Source of the DNA: Desulfovibrio sp.
GTDB taxonomy: Bacteria; Desulfobacterota; Desulfovibrionia; Desulfovibrionales; Desulfovibrionaceae
NCBI GenBank assembly: GCA_009773975.1
Contig: VSMX01000022.1
Location: 1-21,487, forward strand
Direction of reading: 5' to 3'
Length of the DNA: 21,487 nt
Part shown: one piece after another, positions 15,587-21,487 of the stretch
How positions within the stretch are numbered: the stretch's first letter is position 1
Layout of the letters: each line of letters opens with the position of its first letter
Position numbers and translations under genes: made by a program
Notes under the pieces: model-generated
What the model was told of the DNA's origin: nothing
Seen by the model: only the letters and a program-made list of their open reading frames with translations
Database searches by the model: none

Positions 15587-18187
15587 TTATTTTTTCACTT
15601 CAAAGGCCAAATTTTCGTCCTTGACCTCGATATGCACGTCATCGCCGTCCTTGATGTCGCCCTTGATGACTTCACGCGCAAGAGGCGTCTCGACGTACTG
15701 CTGGATATAGCGCTTGAGCGGCCGCGCGCCATAGACTGGGTCGTAGGCCGCATTGGCAATGTAATCCCTGGCCTCGTCGCTCATGTGCAACTTGATTTTG
15801 CGTTCTTCCAGACGCTTTTTGAGCCTGCGGAGCTGGAATTCCACAATCTTGCCGACCTGGTCGCGTCTGAGCGGCAGGAAGACGACGGTTTCGTCCACCC
15901 TGTTCAGGAATTCGGGGCGGAAGTGAGCCCGCAAATCTTCCATTACCTGTTCGCGCGCGCCTTCCTTGAGGGTGCCGTCAAGAGCAATGCCGTCAAGCAA
16001 ATGCACGGAACCGATATTGGAGGTCATGATGACGATTGTATTGCGGAAATCCACCGTTCTGCCCTGGCTGTCCGTAAGACGGCCGTCATCCAGCAATTGC
16101 AAAAGGGTATTGAATACATCGGGATGAGCCTTTTCAACCTCGTCGAAAAGAATGACGCAATATGGTTTGCGACGCACGGCTTCTGTCAGCTGGCCGCCCT
16201 CGTCATAGCCCACATATCCTGGAGGCGCGCCGATAAGGCGTGAAACAGAATGTTTCTCCATGTATTCGCTCATGTCCAGGCGTACCATATTGTCTTCCGT
16301 ATCGAACAGGGCTTCCGCAAGTGCCTTGCAAAGCTCTGTCTTGCCTACGCCTGTAGGGCCGAGGAAGATGAAAGAACCGGTTGGGCGAGCAGGATCGGAA
16401 AGCCCTGCCCTGGCACGCAAAACGGCGTCGGCCACTGCATTGACAGCATCATCCTGCCCGACAACGCGATCATGCAGCTGTTCGCGCAGGCGCAGAAGCT
16501 TTTCGCGTTCGGATTCCAGCAAACGGGTAACAGGAATGCCTGTCCATTTGGCAACGATTTCAGCCACGTCATCAGGGCCGACTTCCTCGCGCAGCAAGCG
16601 CGGACCGCCGTCTTTCTTGCCCGAAACTTCCTCAAGTTTCTTTTCCAGTTCAAGCAGGGTGGAATATTTGAGCTGAGCGGCCTTGTTCAAATCGTATGCG
16701 CGTTCGGCCTGCTCGATTTCGCGGCGGGTCTGCTCAATGTCTTCCTTGATCTGGCGGACATTGTCAATCGAGCCTTTTTCGCTTTCCCACTGGGCGCGCA
16801 TGGTGGCCTGCTGGTGCCGCAATTCGGAAAGCTCGTTTTCCAGTTTTTCCAGTCTTTCAAATGAAGCCTGGTCTGTTTCCTTGCGCAGGGCCTCGCGCTC
16901 GATTTCAAGCTGCATGACCTTGCGATTGACTTCGTCAAGCTCGGAAGGCAGGGAATCGATTTCGGTGCGGATCATGGCCGCGGCTTCGTCAATCAGGTCT
17001 ATTGCCTTGTCGGGCAGCTGCCTGTCCGGGATATAGCGGCTTGAAAGCACAACGGCCTCGACAATGGCCGAATCGCTGATACGCACGCCGTGGTGAACCT
17101 CGAAACGATCTTTCAGGCCGCGCAGAATGGAGATTGCATCCTCGACGGTGGGCTCATCAACCATGACAGGCTGGAAGCGGCGTTCAAGGGCCGGATCTTT
17201 TTCGATATACTTGCGGTATTCATCCACAGTTGTGGCGCCGATGCAATGCAATTCGCCCCTGGCCAGCATTGGCTTGAGCAAGTTGCCGGCATCCATGGAG
17301 CCTTCTGTCTTGCCCGCGCCGACGATGGTATGCAGTTCATCGATAAAGAGAATGATTTGCCCTTCGCTTTTTTCGACCTCGTTGAGCACGGCCTTGAGGC
17401 GTTCCTCAAATTCGCCGCGGTACTTGGCGCCGGCAATCAGCGCGCCCATGTCGAGGGCAAAGAGTTTGCGATTCTTTAGTCCTTCTGGCCCATCACCCTT
17501 GACTATGCGGAACGCCAGCCCTTCGACAATGGCTGTTTTGCCCACGCCGGCTTCGCCAATCAGCACCGGATTGTTCTTTGTACGGCGGGACAGGATGCGG
17601 ATGACGCGGCGAATTTCGGAATCACGTCCGATAACCGGATCCATCTTGCCCTCCCGCGCGGCTTCCACGAGATCGCGCGCGTATTTTGCAAGGGCCTCGA
17701 AAGTATCTTCCGGATTGGCTCTGGTAACCCTGGCGCCGCCGCGCATTTCTTCCATGGCCTTGAAGAAGTTGGCGTGGGAAATCTTGTATTCCTGAAATAC
17801 CTTGCCAAGATGCGAGGAAGGCTCGACTGTGGTCAGGGCAAGGAAAAGGGTATCGACGCTTACAAATTCATCCTGCAGGCGCTGGGCCTCTTTTTGGGCG
17901 TCGCCCAATATTTTGGCCAGGCGCGTGGTAATATTGATCTTGTTGGGATCAACGCCAGCGCCGGAAACCGAAGGTCGTTTGCGCAGGGATTCTTCAAGAG
18001 CCACGCCAAGAGCCCTGGGCGAAATGCCCATGTGCTCCAGATCGGCCGGAACTATGCCCTGCTCCTGCTGAACAAGGGCAAGCGCCAGATGCTCGCAATC
18101 GGTTTCCTGGTGCCCCATGCCAATGGCAATGGCCTGGGCCGCACTGATTGCCTCGCGCGCTTTTTCGGTAAACTTGTTAATATCCAT
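15587..18187 (-). CDS. clpB: ATP-dependent protein disaggregase ClpB
   Basis: The 866-residue protein has the full ClpB plan. It comprises an N-terminal double-Clp domain (1-145), a first AAA+ module with Walker A GEAGVGKT at 211-218 and Walker B IILFIDELH near 278-286, a long coiled-coil M-domain (about 410-525), and a second AAA+ module with Walker A GPTGVGKT at 610-617. GAPPGYVGYDEGG and the sensor stretch GARPLKRYIQ follow. The M-domain separates ClpB from ClpA and ClpC. ClpB works with DnaK and a J-protein to pull proteins from aggregates. The ATG has GAGGA 7 bases upstream, inside the end of cbpM, and starts 3 bases after that gene's stop. It is the last gene of the chaperone operon, ahead of a terminator. 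Confidence 0.98.
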   Translation of the reverse strand: MDINKFTEKAREAISAAQAIAIGMGHQETDCEHLALALVQQEQGIVPADLEHMGISPRALGVALEESLRKRPSVSGAGVDPNKINITTRLAKILGDAQKEAQRLQDEFVSVDTLFLALTTVEPSSHLGKVFQEYKISHANFFKAMEEMRGGARVTRANPEDTFEALAKYARDLVEAAREGKMDPVIGRDSEIRRVIRILSRRTKNNPVLIGEAGVGKTAIVEGLAFRIVKGDGPEGLKNRKLFALDMGALIAGAKYRGEFEERLKAVLNEVEKSEGQIILFIDELHTIVGAGKTEGSMDAGNLLKPMLARGELHCIGATTVDEYRKYIEKDPALERRFQPVMVDEPTVEDAISILRGLKDRFEVHHGVRISDSAIVEAVVLSSRYIPDRQLPDKAIDLIDEAAAMIRTEIDSLPSELDEVNRKVMQLEIEREALRKETDQASFERLEKLENELSELRHQQATMRAQWESEKGSIDNVRQIKEDIEQTRREIEQAERAYDLNKAAQLKYSTLLELEKKLEEVSGKKDGGPRLLREEVGPDDVAEIVAKWTGIPVTRLLESEREKLLRLREQLHDRVVGQDDAVNAVADAVLRARAGLSDPARPTGSFIFLGPTGVGKTELCKALAEALFDTEDNMVRLDMSEYMEKHSVSRLIGAPPGYVGYDEGGQLTEAVRRKPYCVILFDEVEKAHPDVFNTLLQLLDDGRLTDSQGRTVDFRNTIVIMTSNIGSVHLLDGIALDGTLKEGAREQVMEDLRAHFRPEFLNRVDETVVFLPLRRDQVGKIVEFQLRRLKKRLEERKIKLHMSDEARDYIANAAYDPVYGARPLKRYIQQYVETPLAREVIKGDIKDGDDVHIEVKDENLAFEVKK

Positions 18188-18190
18188 TCA

Positions 18191-18499
18191 TCAATCCTCA
18201 ATATTGTTCATTGCGCGCACAAGGCGTTCAAGCCTGTCCACGCGCTCAAGAAGATCAACTATAATTGTGCCGCCAATAACCGGCAGTTCAAATGTGCCGC
18301 AAATACGGCCAAGCTTGCGAACCCGCCAGATATCGACATCGTGGAATGTCATTTTGCCGGGAAGACTGGAATCAAACCATCCAAGATCGACAAGCTCTTC
18401 AAGCTGGTTGGGACTTATGCCGGTCAGCTCCACAAATTCATCCCAGGCCAGGGCCTCGGATTGCATCGGTAAATTGGAGTTTTTATTCGTCATGCTCAT
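18191..18499 (-). CDS. cbpM: Chaperone modulator CbpM-like (MerR-type) protein
   Basis: The 102-residue protein has a MerR-like helix-turn-helix N-terminus (WDEFVELTGISPNQLEELVDLGWF) and a C-terminal helix with regular hydrophobic residues (VDLLERVDRLERLVRAMNN). This fits CbpM, which binds the J-domain of CbpA and blocks its work with DnaK. Its place between cbpA and clpB supports that reading strongly. AGGAG stands 6 bases before the ATG at 18499. The stop is followed at once by another in-frame TGA and then the clpB ATG. A DNA-binding repressor role, as in MerR-like HspR, is the main alternative. Confidence 0.8.
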   Translation of the reverse strand: MSMTNKNSNLPMQSEALAWDEFVELTGISPNQLEELVDLGWFDSSLPGKMTFHDVDIWRVRKLGRICGTFELPVIGGTIIVDLLERVDRLERLVRAMNNIED

Positions 18500-18536
18500 A
18501 TCTTACTCCTGCTTATGCGTCATGGGGAGACACATA

Positions 18537-19469
18537 TCAGGCGCGGGCGTTGAAGGTTGAAGTTTCAGCCAGTTTTTCCCAAAGTTCCTTTTCCGCCGCG
18601 CCCGGTTGCGAAGGAACCTTGATCATGGCCTTGACAAACAAGTCCCCGCGGCTTTTTGAAGAGCCCATGCCCTTGCCTTTCAGCCGGAACTTGCGGCCGG
18701 AACTAGTACCGGCCGGCACATTCAGTTCCACTTCGCCTTCCAGAGTTTTTACAGGCACTTTTGCGCCCAAAACCGCTTCCCAGGGGCTAATCCAGAATTC
18801 GGATTGCAGGTTGTCCCCTTCCACCTTGAACTGCTTGTCGGGAAGGTAACGGATGATAAGGAAAAGATCGCCCGGCTGGCCTCCATTGGGGGATGGATCG
18901 CCCTGGCCGGAAAGCCGGAGCTTCGCGCCGTCCTTGACGCCTGCGGGCACGTTGACTTCCAGGATTTTCGGGCCCTCCGGCATCTGCAATGTTACCTTGC
19001 GCTTGCCGCCGGCAACAATTTCCGACAGGGTGAGAGGCAATTCGGCCTCCACATCGCGGCCACGCCGCGGGCCCTGCTGACGCGCTTCAAAACCTCCGAA
19101 AGCATCGCCGCCAAAACCACCGCCGCGATTGCCGAAAAGCGTTTCAAAAAAGTCGGAAAAGTCGCCGCCGCCCATGTCCTGACCGTTGAAATTGAAGTGC
19201 GCGCCGCCCTGTGGGCCAGGGCCTCCGCCCTGCTGGTACTTCTCCCAGTCCGGGCCCAGCTGATCATAAAGTTTGCGCTTTTCGGGGTCTTTCAGAACCT
19301 CGTAAGCCTCGTTTATTTCCTTGAATTTCTCTTCGGCCTTTTTGTCGCCGGGGTTCAGGTCGGGATGGTATTTTCTGGCCAGCTTTTTGAAAGATTTGGA
19401 AATCTGTTCTGGCTTGGCCGTTTTATCCACTCCGAGAAGTTTGTAATAATCCTTGTAAGAAACAGCCAT
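18537..19469 (-). CDS. cbpA: J-domain co-chaperone CbpA (DnaJ family without zinc finger)
   Basis: The 310-residue protein opens with a J-domain (DYYKLLGVDKTA, HPD at 35-37) that stimulates DnaK ATPase. A Gly/Phe-rich stretch follows (about 80-125, with GGGFGGDAFGGF), then the two beta-barrel client-binding domains. The four CxxCxGxG repeats of true DnaJ are absent, so it is a class B, CbpA-like protein. GGGAG lies 9 bases before the ATG. It is the first gene of a three-gene operon with a CbpM-type modulator and ClpB, a set that would deliver aggregated proteins to DnaK and ClpB. No CIRCE element or convincing sigma-32 promoter was found upstream. Confidence 0.93.
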   Translation of the reverse strand: MAVSYKDYYKLLGVDKTAKPEQISKSFKKLARKYHPDLNPGDKKAEEKFKEINEAYEVLKDPEKRKLYDQLGPDWEKYQQGGGPGPQGGAHFNFNGQDMGGGDFSDFFETLFGNRGGGFGGDAFGGFEARQQGPRRGRDVEAELPLTLSEIVAGGKRKVTLQMPEGPKILEVNVPAGVKDGAKLRLSGQGDPSPNGGQPGDLFLIIRYLPDKQFKVEGDNLQSEFWISPWEAVLGAKVPVKTLEGEVELNVPAGTSSGRKFRLKGKGMGSSKSRGDLFVKAMIKVPSQPGAAEKELWEKLAETSTFNARA

Positions 19470-19532
19470 ACCTTGTCTCTCCCGTGGCGAACAGTATCTG
19501 TTTACTGCTATTTGCCATTATTACATATAATC

Positions 19533-19561
19533 AGGAGGCGAAGGGGGTTTCGCCTCCTTTT
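19533..19561 (+). terminator. Strong hairpin upstream of cbpA, terminator-like on the plus strand
   Basis: AGGAGGCGAA (19533-19542) pairs perfectly with TTCGCCTCCT (19549-19558) around a GGGGGT loop. The stem's last T runs on into TTT on the plus strand. On the minus strand the following bases are GATTATAT, a poor tail. No plus-strand gene upstream obviously needs it, so it may instead be a structure in the cbpA leader. Confidence 0.45.
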
Positions 19562-19690
19562 GATGAATCTAATAAAAATCCAGCCAATATGCCAGATGCC
19601 AAAGGCTGATATCCACGATTTAATTATATTTTTTATTTGGCTGCCAGATAGATGTTTCTCAGACTGGCTTCCGCCTGGCCAAATCCGCCC

Positions 19691-19717
19691 TTGACAATTG
19701 CGGCCGACGTTTACAAT
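19691..19717 (+). promoter_or_regulatory. Candidate sigma-70 promoter of the small CxxC gene
   Basis: A consensus -35 TTGACA at 19691-19696 and a near-consensus -10 TACAAT at 19712-19717 are 15 bases apart, which is short. The leader would be about 30 bases and contains GGAGG at 19742-19746. Confidence 0.55.
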
Positions 19718-19755
19718 CTTGAAACAAAACCACAATAAACTGGAGGAATTTTGAA

Positions 19756-19959
19756 ATGGCTTATTTTGCGCCACGCAAGGCCCGGACAAGCTTGCCCTGC
19801 CTTGAATGCGGCAAGCCGCTGAATATTGAACGCTCCTGCCTGGAAACATATATGGCCTGCCCCCATTGCAATAAAAAATTTCCCCTCAAGGATTTTATTG
19901 CAAAGGCTGACAAGCCAATGGAAGAATTTCTGGAAAATGTATATTGCGACAGAATTTAG
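19756..19959 (+). CDS. Small dual-CxxC zinc-ribbon-like protein
   Basis: The 67-residue protein contains two CxxC pairs, in PCLECGKP (C15 and C18) and ACPHCNKK (C35 and C38), with an extra cysteine at 28 and one near the C-terminus (YCDRI). The rest is a short helix (LKDFIAKADKPMEEFLENV). It resembles small dual-CxxC (seleno)protein families recalled from Desulfovibrio-like bacteria, but every CxxC position here is an ordinary TGC codon. It probably binds zinc or another metal; a redox role is possible. A clear promoter and GGAGG 9 bases before the ATG support real expression. It stands alone, divergent from cbpA and convergent with the TPR gene, and its stop codon lies at the edge of a long hairpin. 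Confidence 0.75.
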   Translation: MAYFAPRKARTSLPCLECGKPLNIERSCLETYMACPHCNKKFPLKDFIAKADKPMEEFLENVYCDRI

Positions 19960-19991
19960 GGCATTCATGCAGTGAAATTGCATAAATGTCC
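19959..19991 (+). repeat. Hairpin starting in the stop codon of the small CxxC gene
   Basis: GGGCATTCATGCA (19959-19971) pairs with TGCATAAATGTCC (19979-19991) with one mismatch and one G-T pair, around a 7-base loop. No T-run follows, so it is not a classic terminator; it may protect the mRNA 3' end. Confidence 0.6.
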
Positions 19992-19999
19992 TAACGCGA

Positions 20000-20013
20000 C
20001 TTTGCCTGCAAAG
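20000..20013. repeat. Short hairpin CTTTGC/GCAAAG
   Basis: CTTTGC (20000-20005) and GCAAAG (20008-20013) are perfectly complementary, but only two bases lie between them, so as RNA the inner pair would open. TTTGCC here can also pair with GGCAAA at 20035-20040 in the next hairpin, so two alternative folds are possible. Confidence 0.4.
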
Positions 20014-20021
20014 GCGCGCGC

Positions 20022-20067
20022 GAGAATATCTCGAGGCAAACTTGCTTTGCCGTTAAGAGATATTCTC
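20022..20067. repeat. Nested long inverted repeat
   Basis: GAGAATATCTC (20022-20032) and GAGATATTCTC (20057-20067) are exact reverse complements. Inside them GGCAAA (20035-20040) pairs with TTTGCC (20046-20051) around CTTGC. Past one mismatch and a G-T pair the outer stem gains three more pairs. No T-run follows on either strand. It sits between two convergent genes. Confidence 0.65.
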
Positions 20068-20088
20068 ATGCGTAAATGTTATAGATAA

Positions 20089-21487
20089 TCAGTGGGGCCT
20101 GGCTCTCCATTCCGCTTCCCTGGCCTCATCCTCGCGGCCAAGCCTGCGCAGTGCTTCCGCCAGCATTTTCCAGGCTTCCGGTTTGCCGGTCAGGCCCACG
20201 CTTTTTCTGGCCAGCAGCTCGACCATGGCCGGATCTTCGTTGTCTTGCAGATAAATTCCGGCCAGCATGAGCATGGCCGAGGCATCATTCGGATTCTGCA
20301 AAAGCGCGTCGTGCAAAAGCTCGCGCGCCGCGCTGCCCTTTTGCTGGCGCACCGCAAGTCGAGCAAGATGCCTTTTGGCCGAACCTGTCAAAATGGCATC
20401 GGCATTTTCCATGCCCAATATATGCTCGTAACTGTTTCTGGCCTCGCCTTTGCGCCCAAGCTGCTCATATAATTGCCCAAGCCTTATCCAGACATAGCCA
20501 TGCCCTGGCGCGAATGCCGCGCATTTGCGCCAATATTGCAGCGCGCCGCGCGTTTCGCCAAGATTTTGGGCAACTGCCCCAAGATTATAGCAAATCTTGG
20601 CTGCAAGGACTTTATCGTCCGCCTTTTTGAGGGCATCCAGGAACAATCTTTTGGCTTCCGCGTAGCGTTTGAGCGAGGCCATGCAAACCCCGAGCGAGTT
20701 CCTGGCCATGGCATTGTCCGGGTCGGCCAGAAGGGCCTGATGGTATTCCGCAACCGCGCCAAAAATGTCGCCCAGGCTGAAGCGGCGGTCCGCGCTGATG
20801 TTCAGGGCCAGCGTATTGAAAACCCCGATATGCGGTTCTGGCAAAAGAATGCCGTATTCAAGCGCCTTGAGGACGCAATCCTCAATTTCGGCTTTGCCGA
20901 AGTCAAGATATGGCCAGGAGGCCAGGCCGGCCGCAAATGCATACCCGTTATCTTTCGCAATCTTGCCCAGGTTTTCATAAAAGCTGACGCAGGCATCCGC
21001 TGTAGCTCCTTCATGGAAAAATATCAGGCTATTGCTGCCATAACGGCCGGCAGGCAACTCGTCGCCTGTTTTTTCGGAGAGGCTTTTTTCAATTTTTTGC
21101 AGCAAGGCCTCGAATGATATGGCATCCCTTGAATCACTGGCCAGCCGGGCAATGCCGAGGACAAACTTCTGGCTTTGGGCCCGCTTTTCCTCAAACAGGC
21201 GCAAAAATTCTCCATGGCTTCTGAAAAAAGCGTCTTCTCCGCTGGCCGCAATCTTTTTCTCTTCCGCTTCTGGCTGGCGAATTGGCGAAACGCCAATCTT
21301 GACCAGGTTGTCTCCTGGCAGCGGCATGGCGGCCGCGTCTTCAAGATAAAGAATTTCGGCCAGCGATTGCCTTTCGCCAACTTCCAGGAGAACAATTTCA
21401 CCACGCAAGGCACCGCGGTTGCCGTCTCCGCTCCGGGAAAAACCTGGAAGCGCATTCCTTCGGCCGCATTGCTTTCCCTGCCCAGGC
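20089..21487 (-). CDS. TPR protein with degenerate GGDEF-like domain (5' end outside window)
   Basis: The frame is open from the window edge to the stop at 20089, and no ATG in this frame lies inside the window, so the gene probably starts beyond it. A TTG at 21408 is possible but lacks a ribosome site; residue numbers here count from it. Residues 1-45 include a beta-rich segment (LRGEIVLLEVGERQSLAEILYLED). Residues 78-200 have the rhythm of a GGDEF fold: RYGSNSLIFF at 122-131 sits where RYGGDEF would be, and AFAAGLASWPY followed by VLKALEYGIL matches the later cyclase segments. The catalytic residues are lost. From about 213 to the end there are about six tetratricopeptide repeats (for example EYHQALLADPDNAMARNSLGVC). 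It likely acts as a protein-binding scaffold; partner and function are not visible. It converges on the small CxxC gene. Confidence 0.8.
   Translation of the reverse strand, partial: PGQGKQCGRRNALPGFSRSGDGNRGALRGEIVLLEVGERQSLAEILYLEDAAAMPLPGDNLVKIGVSPIRQPEAEEKKIAASGEDAFFRSHGEFLRLFEEKRAQSQKFVLGIARLASDSRDAISFEALLQKIEKSLSEKTGDELPAGRYGSNSLIFFHEGATADACVSFYENLGKIAKDNGYAFAAGLASWPYLDFGKAEIEDCVLKALEYGILLPEPHIGVFNTLALNISADRRFSLGDIFGAVAEYHQALLADPDNAMARNSLGVCMASLKRYAEAKRLFLDALKKADDKVLAAKICYNLGAVAQNLGETRGALQYWRKCAAFAPGHGYVWIRLGQLYEQLGRKGEARNSYEHILGMENADAILTGSAKRHLARLAVRQQKGSAARELLHDALLQNPNDASAMLMLAGIYLQDNEDPAMVELLARKSVGLTGKPEAWKMLAEALRRLGREDEAREAEWRARPH

Larger units (their letters stand above)
19470..19755. 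other. Non-coding divergent region between cbpA and the small CxxC gene
   Basis: These 286 bases hold no credible gene. Visible contents are the cbpA ribosome site at 19479-19483, a 10-base-pair hairpin at 19533-19558, A+T-rich stretches around 19618-19640 (with a TATAAT on the minus strand at 19628-19623 but no good -35), and a promoter for the plus-strand gene at 19691-19717. The cbpA promoter was not located. Confidence 0.6.

Noticed and set aside
15632..16864. Two long plus-strand frames opposite clpB
   Set aside because: Shadows created by clpB codon use; no motifs or start signals.
19470..19755. CIRCE or sigma-32 control site upstream of cbpA
   Set aside because: No TTAGCACTC/GAGTGCTAA pair and no convincing CTTGAA plus CCCCAT combination was found.
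19959..19991. SECIS element for a selenoprotein
   Set aside because: There is no in-frame TGA in the small CxxC gene; its stop is TAG and all cysteines are TGC.

Overview
The window reads as a chromosomal segment from a sulfate-reducer-like Desulfobacterota bacterium, most likely near Desulfovibrionales. This rests on recalled gene content and order: a cbpA-cbpM-clpB cluster, a DksA with an intact zinc finger, a MutL with its endonuclease motifs, and a PHP-nuclease/UvrD-helicase fusion. No rRNA marker is present and no database search was run, so the assignment is an inference. Coding density is very high. I see no insertion sequence, prophage, CRISPR array, tRNA or rRNA.

Layout. (1) Positions 1-5958, minus strand: a tight five-gene run. 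In transcription order it holds a small zinc-ribbon protein of unknown function, a UDP-glucuronate-4-epimerase-like sugar epimerase, a large U32 family protein, a tRNA1(Val)-MTase-like methyltransferase, and an EndoQ-like PHP nuclease fused to a UvrD-type helicase that leaves the window at position 1. (2) Positions 6006-7868, plus: mutL, divergent from that run and possibly leaderless. (3) Positions 7887-11061, minus: dksA, its terminator, then a large MscS/MscK-like mechanosensitive channel. (4) Positions 11300-15091, plus: asd and an overlapping aminodeoxychorismate lyase-like PLP enzyme, then a PAS-PAS-GGDEF diguanylate cyclase. (5) Positions 15092-19469, minus: the heat-shock type operon cbpA-cbpM-clpB, its terminator, then a FlK-like hotdog thioesterase. 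(6) Positions 19756-19959, plus: a small dual-CxxC protein followed by a highly structured non-coding stretch. (7) Positions 20089-21487, minus: the 3' part of a TPR protein with what looks like a degenerate GGDEF domain.

The genes are mainly housekeeping: DNA repair (MutL, nuclease-helicase), RNA modification (U32, methyltransferase), lysine/threonine/methionine precursor and possibly folate synthesis (Asd, PabC-like), protein disaggregation (CbpA/CbpM/ClpB), stringent-type transcription control (DksA), osmotic safety valve (MscS-like) and c-di-GMP signalling. The best candidates for something unusual are the EndoQ-UvrD fusion beside mutL, the nested hairpins after the small CxxC gene, and the cryptic GGDEF-like domain in the TPR protein.
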